NCBI GenBank assembly: GCA_030435675.1
Contig: CM059624.1
Coordinates: forward strand, 9,014,769 to 9,078,768
From: Steinernema hermaphroditum
Taxonomy: Eukaryota; Nematoda; Chromadorea; Rhabditida; Steinernematidae
DNA length: 64,000 nucleotides
Reading direction: 5' to 3'
The notes beneath the pieces were generated by a model. The model saw nothing but the letters and a program-made list of their open reading frames with translations. It did not search any database and was not told the origin of the DNA. Every line of letters begins with the position of its first letter. Positions within the stretch are counted from its first letter, which is position 1. This document shows positions 37,462 to 48,849 of this stretch, in pieces. The position numbers were made by a program, and so were the translations under genes.

Positions 37462-37678
37462 ATGTATCAAGATAATAAGATACCGTACTATCCATTTAAA
37501 GATGGGAAGGTCGTAACCAGAAGAAGTTCTTCCTGGCGGTTAGCGGTGTCCGACTGGCTTCTGGAATGTTTTTTTATTTGTATTGTGATACTCTTGTTTA
37601 CTGTGAGCACATGGAACTCGTGGAAGGAGGGCCAATTCAGATTAAACTTGTTTCCAGGATTCACGGAATCGGCCCTAG
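37462..37678 (+). CDS. Possible SelK-like small membrane protein
   Basis: Weak call. Just after the preceding stop, a frame starting at 37462 reads MYQDNKIPYYPFKDGKVVTR followed by SSSWRLAVSDWLLECFFICI and a hydrophobic stretch. This resembles the N-terminal half of selenoprotein K (a G-x-V motif, a W-R pair and one membrane span). A GTGAGC donor at 37603 and TTTCCAG acceptor would give a six-residue tail and a stop at 37678, much shorter than SelK and without its Gly-rich Sec tail. It could also be part of a 203-codon chance frame or 3' untranslated sequence. Confidence 0.22.
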
Positions 37679-40600
37679 GAGTCAGTCCATTGCTGAAGTA
37701 CTTCCCGTCATCTGTCCATTCCCACATTCTTGACCAAGCGTGGCGACACAGGGGTGGCGACGCGAGCCGCGTGCCGGTGACATCGAGAAGCTTGCTCGAC
37801 AGAGTTTGGAGGACGTCCTCTCGAGCCGCTCTTCAGGCGCTCGTCGGACATACGGCAACCGGCTGTGCGCCGATCTCGGAGGGCCACTCGGCGTCCACTC
37901 CGGTCGCAAGTGTCTCTAATTACCCGAGAACGCGAGAAATGTCTTTGTTTGTCGACGCTATTGATTACAATTGGGAAAACAGAGCGTTGACTCAACGGAT
38001 TAGCAAACGGAGGAACTTGGCTACAGTTGACGTCCATTGATTTCGGACCTTAGATTTGGGTCAAAAGCGAATGGTCGACCATCTCGTGCGTCGGATAGCC
38101 TTCTTGGTCAATGTCACCTCATCCAAAACAAGGCGAACTCGGCATTTCCAGCATTTTCCGCACGGTCCAGGGGCATCGTCGGCGATCACATCGGAACTCA
38201 CCAAAGAGCAAGCAATTTTATTCAATTTCGGCGCCTCGACTCTCCGAGGCACGCCGAGGAAACAAGCCTCAAGTTTCCCTCAAAATCTTGTTTAACCCGC
38301 CGTGCATCCAGGAAAACAAAAAAAAACGAGTCCTCTCCTCTCGCTAGTTTCCTTCCAAGGCAAATTCACTTTCGCGACGCGATCCTTCGGTCTCCATAAA
38401 TCATCGCCGTCTGGCTACAGTACTCCCTAAGCGCTAGCGATCGCTTTCATTACCCAAAAGGGCTGCAAATGCTCCATCTGGCTGCTCGTCTTCGCCCCTC
38501 TCGAGGACCCTCGACGGCCCTTCTTCGCGCACTCTCAATCAGTCCGAGTTGCTCCGTTATTGTAACTCTTCTCGACTCTGTAATATGTCCTCCAGAGGTC
38601 AATTACCTTCTCGTCTAATCAATCCGTCGAGGACCCTCCGCTACATATGCTCGTCGCAAATACACTCCGGATATAGCCTCGGGCTACGAGCGCCCCAAAA
38701 CAATCTTAATTGCGCCGAATAAACAGAATCGGGTCGATTGGGCGCCCACAATCTGTTTATCGGGGTGTTTACGTGAGATTATGCAACGCGTAATAGGAGA
38801 GGAAGACCCGAGGACATCGGCACTTCGCCCGTTGGGCGGCAACTGTTGACCCTAAAAGGGTCCGAGTGTCACTCAAAAAGGCGTCGGCGGCTCGGGTTAC
38901 AACCTCGAGGATACTCGAGGACCTCCAGGAGACGAACTCCCTCGGGCTCTCTCTTCTATGCATGGGGAGTGTGTCGCCTTCTTACGATTATTTCGGGCAG
39001 TTTTGGCCGAAAACAAGCCCGATTACGAGGGCTATGAGTGAAATGCTTCTCTACTTTACTACCTTCCACACCTCTTCTGGGTACTGTAACTGCTTGCAAC
39101 TGAGGTGCACATTGCAACTGCCTCGAATTCAGACCGGTTTTGGCGCTTTCCCTTCCGACGTTCTTTGTTTGGGTTTCGCAGATTTGCTCTGAGCCCTGTT
39201 GCAAAGGCTCGACCTACCGTATTCCGGTTTTGCTCAGCTCGGAAAGGACTCCCCTAACGAGTCCGAAAAGGTTAAACTGATCACGTCCCGAAAGAGGCAC
39301 GTGAAGGACCCTCAGCAGAGGCGAGTCTATAGAATTTCCCCAAAAAACACCGCCGTCGGAGGACGCCCTAAAAGAGTCCTTCTGCCATGATTCCCTTATT
39401 GCCCCCGATTGTCATGTTTTCGGATTCCCCCTAACCACCCTCCCCAACCCGGCGCATCCCCGATCCAATTCGCCGTTGTCGACCTTTATCCGCGCGCACA
39501 ATGTTTTCTTTCCGCCCACCGCTTCCGAATAATACAAAAACTCGGCCCTCGACACAATTGGCGCGTCATAATCATCGCCGGAGACCAGTTCGTAAGCAAA
39601 TTGCCCCCTTCGTGTGTGGTCACGGGACCGAATCCCCCGAGGACTCCCCGGTTTACGATCGCTTTAGGGGAGCGCGAGCGATGATGACGGTAATATGCTA
39701 ATTATGGTACACTCGCGGAACGTGGCGATCTTCTGAACCCGAGGAGCTCCATCAATCTCCGCTACTTCGCCCGTCACATTTTTTGTCGTTTCCGCGGACT
39801 TCACAACTTTCTTCGCGACTTGTCGTCTCCTTGCAAACGGCCGATTCGTTAAAAGCGTTCGGGCCTTCCTGGTGGGCTCCCCTACCCAGAGGGAAGCCCA
39901 TTTTTGAAACAGTCGACCCGTTTTTGTCGTTCCGTCGCGGCGACCGATCGCCTTCGGCCGGGGAATCCTTTACTTCTGCACTTCGCTTGCCTCTAGGAAC
40001 GTTTCCACCGATCGCAACATCCCCCTAATTAGACAAATAAATCATTTTTCGCGCAACGCTCGCCATCGCCATCATAAAAAGGCCCTCGCATGCACCCCTG
40101 GGCTCGCCAGACCTACCGTACCCCCGAATTACACGAGTCAGCGTGTCTCCGGACGGTCATAAACCACTCTCTTCAGGTCATTCGGATCATAATTTGTAGC
40201 AATAATCACCAGCCTCGGGCGCCTGGGCGCAGTTCTCCGCGCCAGGACCCGCGTCAATTAGCAGAATTGTTTGCGCGGAGCCTTCCGGAGCCAAAAAGGG
40301 GCTCTAGGTGTTGCCCTCAATCCCCTTAATTGGCGCTTCCGTCCGTAATTAACGCAATTTTTTATTCGGCGCGTGACTCTCTTCTCCTTTTCGATTTCGG
40401 ACGCGCGGAACGCTCTGTTACACCTCGCGCGTTTTCGGGTGCTCCCCTAACGGGCCTTCTGTCGTCACCTGGGCGCAAAAAAAACGACTGCTCGTCGCGT
40501 GCGTCACGTCGAATTCGGGGCGAAATTTCGTTTGTAAATTCGCGAAGATTTATTGGCGCGGCGGCACTCGTGCACTCCTAAAAGGCGTGCGATTCCACAT

Positions 40601-41809
40601 CGGAGTGATTGATCGTTGGTGTGTCTTCCGGCCCTCCAGGCGAACCCCTCCAGGTGAACCTCTCCTTCAGATTCCCTCCCAAGCCAATTAGTGGAAGATG
40701 TGCCCTGCGCAGGCGCCGCCCCCTTTTGTGTTCCTAATCGCGTTAAGTCCCTTCCCTCCCAGTCGACCCATTCTCCTTTTCCTGGCCTCGCCAGCCCCGA
40801 CCGCTCCTACCGTACCCCGGCGAAGATCAATCTCGACTTCGGCACAAAGTTCGCCGCTTTCGGCCCTTTTTAGCGCCAATTTCATTATTTACTCACGCGA
40901 GGCGCGTCGGCCCTCGACCACGCCGTAATGAGTTTTGGAAGAAGACGATTATTCGAGTTGCGGCCTGAAGTGCGCCATCGAGTCGGATTTCGGCGGAGAA
41001 GTCGGCAGACGCCGTCTTCGAGTGTTTGTTTCGAGTTGCGTGAGTCGTGGGAACCTCCTCTGGGAAGAGCTTGTTGTGCACCCCTAGGCCGGATTCGCGC
41101 GCGAAAGTTGTAGAAGGGATTAGGCGGCAGGCGACCAGAGTTCCCTAATCCTCTCCCGACATCCTCCACGTCCTTCCCGCTTTCAGCCTGTACACACCTG
41201 CCCGCGTGAGGTACTGTCCCCACAGAATAGGTCCAATTTCGGCATCTGCGATCGGCTCATCGCCCGTGGCACAAAAACGGAAGCGGCGAACGGTTCCCAC
41301 GTCGTTGCCGCCCTTAACCGTCAATTTCCTCCGTTTGCCTCAAAACGGCCTTCTTTCGCACCTACAATCAGCATTCCTCTACGATCCGGTGACAGAACAT
41401 CGATCAAAAGGTTGCGCGATCGCGCTAATTGCGGCGCCACGGGCCAAAGGGTCGCCGGGAGACAACAAGTGTCACCGGGTCATCTGGGGATCTGCGAGAT
41501 CCGCCGCCGCCACTTCCTCGGCGACATCTGAGCCGATTAGGCACCGACAAATTTGAATAGGTGGCGACCTTCGCCTTTGTTCCGGCGGGGGATACCGTTA
41601 CGCGTGCGCTCCTCCCGCGATTTGTGATTCATTCGCCGATCCCCCCTCCGATACTGTTTGTTTTGGCGCCGCGGGGAAGCGCCGAGCGCTTCTGAAATTA
41701 GCGCCTCCGAGGCGCCCTCTCATTAGCTGTGTCAAGCGCCTCTAATGGACCATTTGCACTTCCGTCCTTCCAGGTGTTTTCTCCTGCGGCGACTGCGATG
41801 ACGTAAGTG
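37679..41809. other. 4-kb gene-poor region upstream of menorin
   Basis: No credible coding frame on either strand. The plus strand is C/T-rich with many runs such as CCCCTAAC and CTCCCCT, and contains several TACCGTA/TACAGTA heptamers (near 38420, 39216, 40114, 40807). As the longest gap in an otherwise compact window, it is a reasonable place for distal regulatory sequence of mnr-1 or for an unrecognised RNA gene. Confidence 0.5.
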
Positions 41810-44264
41810 ATGGTCCCACAGCGACTCTCCCTGAAGCTCCTCTTCTTCCTCGTGGCCTTCTCCATCCAAGGTGAGCCCCTCGACGTTTATTAACTTCAAT
41901 TCCGGCGGATTAACCGTCCGTTCCTTTCGGGGATTAGGGCTGCGCCGGCAGATGGCGGCACCTGAAGGGGATTAGCGGATGCAAATTGATTTCGCGCCCA
42001 ATTGTGCCTCCGACGATGAGAAGTGACTCCAATTGGATTATCATTTAGACGCCGGCGCCGTCAATCTGCGCTTCAACGACGAATCCTACGAGGGTGATCT
42101 GAGCGCCGAGAAGGAGCACCACTTCCCCCGCGAGCACAGAAGGGCTCAGTTCTCTGATCTCGTCTCCGCCACAAAAGACAACGGTAGGTGGGCCTTCTGG
42201 AGGGTCGATGACCTGCTGACTATCTGGTTTTGGAAGAAGATCAAAAATGCTTCGTCGGAATCTAGCGGGCACTCATAAGTAGATCTCACGGATCGCGCCA
42301 GAGATTTTCGTTCGAGGCTTAAATATTCCAAAACCGTTTGGTCAGCGAGTTCCAAACAGCTACAGAGAGTCCTGTTTGGAAGAGGAACGGAAAATCAAAA
42401 TGCATAAACTGCAAATAAAGTATGTATGCCCAAACGCGGCGCCACAAAAGCGCTGTCAACAAACGGACCATCGATCACCCGTTTGTTTCGAGAAACACGA
42501 GTCAAGGTTGCACCGCAGGGGGCGAAACGCTTATCTCCACGGGATCACCTCTCTCTTCAGATCTCTTTCTCGACCACAGCCGCATAAATGAGGGCGAAGT
42601 GTACCTCTTTAAGAACCGGAAGCACCGGCATCGGGCCATCCCCGTCATCCGCACGGGCTCCCGCTTTAGCGACGCCCTTACCTTCAAGGAGTGGATGAAG
42701 AACGCCACCAAAGCGCGCGACAAAGGTGAGCTTCAGAGGCCATCAATCACCCCGAGGGGCGTCGGCAGATGCAAATCGCCAAACAAATCGAGATTTGCAT
42801 AGTCATCGGGGGACCGGATGTTCTCACAGGTGACCCCCGATAAAATCGCCATTCCAGTCGTTAAAATCGTTCTCCGGCATACCGACGTCGTCCGCCCCGT
42901 CCTACAGTACCTCTATGCGGCACAAGACAGCTTCGAGTCGCCGATCCTCCTTCACGCGAACGTCTTCCGCCTCTCGGGCACCTATGACGTGCGTTACCGT
43001 ATCTTTGTGCCTACCGTAGCCTGGGCCCCTTTAGAAGACCGTGGATCCTCTGATTCTGATCGGCTCCGCGCAGAAAATGCTCCCGGACGCGACGATCTCA
43101 CTGGGATGGAACGACCCGAAGAATGTGACGAACTTGAGACCGTCTCAGAAGAGGTGACTCCCTCTCGGGCGCCCTAAGACCTTCTGGATTCAGAGTGTCG
43201 TGGCGACAGACGTTCCACATGCTCAACTACATCAACCATATCTCGCAGCCCCTTATCCTCTCGATGCGCCTCTCGGTGGCACAGAAGTCGGTGGATCAGC
43301 TCCTCTGGCTCCTGGGGATGAACCAGACGCTCTCCGTGGTCATCTGGAGCGACGACCTCGACGACGACCTCGAGGTGTTCAACGTCCTCCGTCTGCGCTC
43401 CCACAGAGGGCAGAATAAGGTGATCTTCGACCTGGCACCGAGACACCGCAAAATCCTCGAAGAGAAGGGACAGCTTCCGCTGCTCAGAGGGGAGTACCTC
43501 GACGCCGACTGGCTGGATATGCACGAGCGGAGCAGTGCCAAGCCCGTCCTCTCGAAGACCTTCCAGAGCGACCGCGGCATCGCCTTCCTTGGCTGGTCCA
43601 ACAGCTTCCTCCTGGGGAAAAAGAGACCCGATGACGACGCCTTCAGACCCTTGTTCTACAGTGGAAAGGTGGGCCCCTCGGTAGCCCCGCAGACGTCGAC
43701 TACGGTATCTTCCAGGTGCTCTTCTTGCCGAAGAAGGGTCTCCGCCACATCTCTCCCTTAGAGGACAGCGGCCTCTCCATCCAGCTTGTCGACCCAGATC
43801 GTGTTTCCGAGGCCGGTGACGTTGACGGCGGCGTCCAGATCCTCATCGGCTACGACGGACGCGTCTACCTCGAGAACATGGACCCTGAACTCGAGCAGGC
43901 CTACAATCGGCGCTCCTCTGGCAGACTGCTCCACTATCCGTGCTACGGATTCCGCGTCATCGACCGCGGCTGGCGCATTGAGGTCGACGTGTGGACGGAC
44001 CACTGTGAGGGCTTCCACAGCCACCACCTCAAAACGGCCTCCTCCACCTCCCTCCGGCTGGAGACCCCTATCAGGTGCCCTCTGCCTCTTCCGCTACCGT
44101 AACCCGGTACATTCAGATCTCGAACTCCACGCAGCATGATGGTGTCGAAATCGGGCGACGGTGAACTCGACTTCCTCGTGCAACAACTGCAACGTAGCTC
44201 CGCACTCTCTCCGGTGATTTCCCTTGCGCTGCTCGGAATCGCTTCACTGCTCCTCATCCTCTGA
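41810..44264 (+). CDS. mnr-1: Menorin, FAM151 family
   Basis: FAM151 (DUF2181) protein; C. elegans MNR-1 acts in skin with SAX-7 to pattern PVD dendrites. The start at 41810 gives signal peptide MVPQRLSLKLLFFLVAFSIQ. Exons follow with INEGEVYLFKNRKHRHRAIP and VIRTGSRFSDALTFKEWM, then, after an intron ended by GCCATTCCAG, VVKIVLRHTDVVRPVLQYLY, SPILLHANVFRLSG, and ISLGWNDPKNVTNLRPSQK. The largest exon starts SWRQTFHMLNYINHISQPLI. The last exon ends with a hydrophobic tail (SPVISLALLGIASLLLIL) with no cytoplasmic residues, as in a GPI-anchor signal or tail anchor. AATAAA lies 71 bp after the stop. Introns are mostly 40-60 bp; two contain TACCGTA. Confidence 0.88.
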
Positions 44265-44334
44265 AGACTGCCTTCTACGCCCTCTGTACCATAGAGCCTC
44301 TATTCGCCTCCTCTCTTAATAAGCAAATTCTATC

Positions 44335-44340
44335 AATAAA
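44335..44340 (+). terminator. Poly(A) signal AATAAA, mnr-1
   Basis: Canonical hexamer 71 bp after the mnr-1 stop, on the coding strand. Confidence 0.6.
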
Positions 44341-44519
44341 CTTCTTCTGCTCAGATTACGTTCAGATTGTCGAAGAAAGTGCACAGGGTGATTCAATGAA
44401 TAATGAAGTCGATGAGAAAAATCGCCCGAATCGCGTGTGCGCCAACAGCATTTGTCTAAAACATATTTTATTTATATACACGGCCTTCAAAAAAAACCGG
44501 CAAATAACTGTTTCCGGTC

Positions 44520-45488
44520 TCAAACAGACTGGTAGACCACGATGTCATCGTCCTCATCGTCCGACCTAGAAATAGGGATTAGGGACGGGGAAAGCACGTC
44601 CAAAACATACTTGCTTATGAGATTGGGCGTCGGCATGACAACTTCACGTACTGGGCGTACTACAACCTGTTGATCTGCTGCGTTCGGGGCGCACATGTAC
44701 CAGAATACAACCAAAAGCACCTAAATGAGTGATATAACATCTACACCTTACTCTCTCAATGACCCACCAGAATTGCGAGGACGAAAACAATTAATTCCCA
44801 TCGCTTGCAGTGGACATTCATCGACTCAATCTGCATGTCTCCCATCAAATACTCAAAAGTGGGTCCATTGAAGACTCCTTTCTGCTCGCTAGGGGTAAAG
44901 AATATGGCGGAGCACTTCTCGAGCGAACGCAGAGGACAGCTCAGATTCTCACTTTTTGTGTGTTTCTCAAACATGCAGAGGCAAAACTTGGTGCCACATT
45001 CGCTTTTCTCCGATTCGACCTTTGTACAGTCTCCATGGAGACGACAACAGTCCGAAGAGTTCCCTGCAACTGAAAGTTATAACTGAAACATGCGCTTTCG
45101 CTAACCGGACACCGGTTGACACTTTTGGCTCACGTTCTGGAAGTACTCCCACTCTTCCTGGTACTGGAAACCACAATAAGACGTCATATTTCTTTTTGCA
45201 ATCATTTTGTTTGTCATTGATACGATTTTCTTCGGAATGGCGAAGAGGTCCCTTTCGTCCGGAGAGGTCCCGGTAACATTCCTGGGCAGGTGCGTGCGTC
45301 CTGCAAACAGTTGTAACTAGAATGTAGCGAAACTTCCACACAAAACCCACCTTCGGAGGAATTCGACAGTGCGACCTGTCCACCTTCCAGCGAAGAGAGG
45401 ACGCTTCCAACGCAGAGGAGAATCGTAAAGAGATATGTCTGAAAACAGAAAATGAACAGAGTTCCGGAGAGAGCCAACCGACCTTCAT
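44520..45488 (-). CDS. Small type I membrane protein with PLA2-like Cys pattern
   Basis: Not recognised with confidence. A two-codon first exon (Met-Lys at 45488) joins to TYLFTILLCVGSVLSS, making a signal peptide. The ectodomain continues through VTTVCRTHAPAQECYRDL and a Lys-rich stretch, then across an intron to SSDCCRLHGDCTKVESEK and ECGTKFCLCM. The CC-x2-H-x2-C then C-x-C pattern recalls secreted phospholipase A2, but the Asp that normally follows the active His is Gly, so activity would be doubtful. A membrane segment is formed across the last intron (LIVFVLAIL joined to VLLVVFWYM), and an acidic cytoplasmic tail ends DDEDDDIVVYQSV. All joins keep frame. The domain assignment is tentative; the membrane topology is clearer. 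Confidence 0.5.
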
Positions 45489-45986
45489 CGTGTGTGCACC
45501 CTCACGAAGTGAGCGGTCCCTTCCGAAGCCCTCTTTCGGAGTGTCTGCTAGATAGATGGATTCATTACTGCTGTCTGGCTGCCAGAAGCAGAGATAAGAT
45601 CAGAAGAGATTTATCCGGATATGTGTGAGATTCGACTCGGTTTCGAAATGAGTGAAGATCTCGCATAATTCGCATAGATCGCACCTCGAAGACGGATCGA
45701 AGACGGATCTGTAGTGAATTCTTTTATGTTACTGTTAAGTTACTTTTCGAAATGACCCCCAGATTCTCGATTCTCGCACACACAGCCCATTTTCATCTTC
45801 TACAGTACCCCCGTTTGTTTTCGCATTGTGATGGTCAGTCACGCGTGGTGAGACGAACCCCCGGCGGTGCGAACTTTACCGGAGTCGCAGCTGCTCTGTC
45901 CGCTCGCGTTTCCTCGAACACAGGCGCCGCGATACGCATCTCGAACTCCGAATGTCGCGTAGCGTTACCTCCTCTGCTCAAGCTCC

Positions 45987-45993
45987 GTTTCAG
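45987..45993 (+). promoter_or_regulatory. Likely spliced-leader acceptor for cul-5
   Basis: GTTTCAG lies 42 bases before the ATG at 46036. It argues against the longer frame that opens at 45952, because that ATG would be upstream of the acceptor. Confidence 0.45.
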
Positions 45994-46035
45994 AATCAGA
46001 TTCGTCGATTCCGACGCTCCTGGCCGGAATCCACG

Positions 46036-48849
46036 ATGTACCCGCGTCAGAGTATCCCGTCGAACACGCTGTCGTTCGACGAAACGTGGCTCAAGATCAA
46101 AGAAATCGTCGAGGCATTCCTCTATCGCAGAGGCGTCAGTCGGGTACAGTGGCAAGATCTCTTCTTCTATGTGCACAACTACGCCTGTTGGACGGATCAT
46201 GGCGGCGAAGATCTCCGTTTCCATCTCCAGGAAATGCTCCAGAAATACGTGAAAGGGTGTGAGAAGGTGAGCGTTTGTACTGCTGTTTGTGCCTATTGCC
46301 CGTGTCCAGAATATCGCCTATTCTGACGAGGGCCGCTTGCTAGATGCTTACATCGCCGAGTGGACGAACTTCAGCATTGTATACAACTACTTGCCGATGC
46401 CGTTCCATTCAACGGAGAGTTCTGTGAATCAACCCGGACGACCGGAGACGAAAGCAAAGAGCGTCGTGAAAACAGTAAAAGACCTATGTGACGTTCCATT
46501 GATCATGTCGTTCTCTCTAGGCAATGCTTAAATGCTGGCGCGACAATATTTTCGCTAAAAGAGAACCTTCCATTCGAAAGGCCGCTTTGAATCTCGTGGA
46601 AAGCGAGCGCCTCGGTGAAGCCATCAATGGAGAGCTCATCGTAGGCGTGCAGGAATCTTATGGTCAGTTTTATCCGTCGCAACTTCATATTTAATATCCA
46701 ACATTGCAGTTGCTTTGTTCGAGGAGGACGATAATCCTCTCGAAACATACGAATGCTATTTTGAGTGCAACTACATCGATCAAAGTGCCAACTTCTATGC
46801 CCAAAGGGCCGCCGCCGTAATGGACGAAAACGGAGTCCAGACCTACATGCGTTACGCCGAGGAGAAGCTGAACGACGAGAAGCAGCGGTGCCAGCGATAC
46901 CTCCACTCTCAAACTGTACCAAAGTTGATGAGAAAGCTCGTGGACGTACTGGTTGTCCGCTTCCAAGAGCAGTTGTACGCGGAGTTCCGAACTCTCATCG
47001 TCAATAATCACTTGGATAGTAAGTTTAAGCACCTTTCCAAGCATTTTTATTCACGATACTCATAGAGATGAAGCAGCTCTTCCGCTTAATCAACCAGACG
47101 GATAATGGGGTTAATGTGCTGTTGGATATCATACATGAACATATCAAGTCGGACGGAATCAAAGACATGCTGGAAAATGCCTCAACTATCGTATCGGATG
47201 CGGAGAAATACGTGGAGAAGCTGCTGGCGATGTTCGAAAGATTCACGAGAGTCATTAGCGACGCCTTCGAGGACGACCCTCGATTCCTCACGACGCGTGA
47301 TAAGGCGTTCCAGGAAGTAGTGAACGACACTTCGATCTTCAAGCTAGAACTGGTCGGAAGTCGCCCGAGAGCGTCAGTCATGGAATGTTCCCTATCCGAA
47401 CCTGAAAGCTCTGTTTAGGCGTGGCAGTGTGGAGTCGCGATGTCCGGAACTGCTGGCCAACTTCTGCGATATGATGCTCCGAAAAAGCAGTGTTGCGAAG
47501 AAGCTGTCCTGCGAAGAAATAGAAGAAAAACTCAACTCTGTGGTGAGAATGTCAGTAGTTCGCAAATTCCAACCGTTTTTAGCTACGAGTCCTGAAATAC
47601 GTGCAGAATCGGGACGTCTTCATGCGGTGCCATAAGCACCATCTTACGCGACGCTTGATTTTGGAAAATAGCGCTGATCAGGAGAAGGAGGAGTGGATGG
47701 TTGGTCGCCTTCGGGTAAGCGCCACCCTAAGGTTCGGGTTATATATGTGTCACGGTCTTCAGGAATATGGAATGCCGGCTGACCACATCGGAAAACTCCA
47801 GAAGATGCTTCAGGACATAGAAATCAACAAAGATATGAACAGCGACTTCAAACGGTCACTTGGATCCAACAACAACAAAGTCATGTCGGGTGAGATAGTC
47901 GGGCTCCATAGATTGGATCGTGAAGGTGCTCTTTGTAGACACGATCAACATCAAAATTCTTAACTCTGGAGCGTGGGATCGCAACGCTGACGAGAAAGGA
48001 ATCGTCACATTGCCGCGTGAGATCGAAGAGATGATCCCCGAAGTCGACCATTTCTACCGAGAGAAACATTCAGGACGGAAACTTCAGTGGTGTCCTCATT
48101 TGTCTCACGCTACGGTAGCTTACCATCGATTTCCCTGAATTACTGTTTGTTCTTTTTGAGATCACGTTTGGCACGGTCTATGGACAATACGACCTAGACG
48201 TGACCACGTTCCAGATGGCAGTTCTATTCTGCTGGAATGAACGTGCAGACGAGAAGATATCTTTGGCGTCCTTGAAGCTGGCTACGGAAATCCCTGAAGT
48301 GGAACTTAATAAGACACTCTTGGTTAGTTCCATCATGTGCTTCAATTTCACTTATTTCTGTTTCAGTCGCTTGTGGCGTTCCCGAAGTCAAAACAACAGA
48401 TTCTATTGTGTGACTGCCAATCACTAAATGCAAAAGACTTTACAGAGTCGACGAACTTCTGGATCAATACGGAGTTTGCCATCATAAAGGTAGCGCAGCT
48501 TTCCTGTTCAATTCTTCCAAGCTTTGTGTTTAAGGGCAACAAACCACAAAAACACGGCAGAATGAATATAATTGGACGACTGCCACTCACAATGGAACAA
48601 CTGAACCGCAAGGAACACGACGAAATTATCACTCTTCGTGAGCTGAGAACCCAAGAAGCCATAGTCAAGATCATGAAGACTCGAAAGAATATGACTTCTG
48701 CGCAGTTGGAGACCGAGCTGGTGGAGATTCTGAAGTCGTTGTTCCTGCCTTCGAAGAGGCTCGTCAAGGAGCAGATCGAATGGCTCATCGAGCACAGTTA
48801 CATCCGCCGGAAAGACGACCAGATCAACGTGTTCGAGTACGTTAGTTGA
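46036..48849 (+). CDS. cul-5: Cullin-5 ubiquitin-ligase scaffold
   Basis: Scaffold of CRL5 E3 ligases that joins Elongin/SOCS-box receptors to an RBX RING protein. The N-terminal repeat matches CUL5 best: VQWQDLFFYVHNYACWTDHG, LLDAYIAEWTNF and YLPMPFHSTE. The middle includes NDTSIFKLEL and CPELLANFCDMMLRKSSVAK, then HKHHLTRRLILENSADQEKE and YGMPADHIGKLQKMLQDIEI. The C-terminal winged helix has the neddylation motif IVKIMKTRK and ends IEWLIEHSYIRRKDD and stop. An intron near 47350-47420 does not join in perfect phase in my model. I chose the start MYPRQSIPSN because it follows an acceptor-like site. Introns are about 45-60 bp. Confidence 0.93.

Noticed and set aside
37429..38040. 203-codon plus-strand frame
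   Set aside because: Only its first third shows any protein-like pattern; the rest looks random and overlaps an equally long minus-strand frame.
45952..46035. Upstream start for cul-5 at 45952
   Set aside because: A GTTTCAG acceptor at 45987-45993 lies between it and the conserved cullin sequence, so the ATG at 46036 is preferred.
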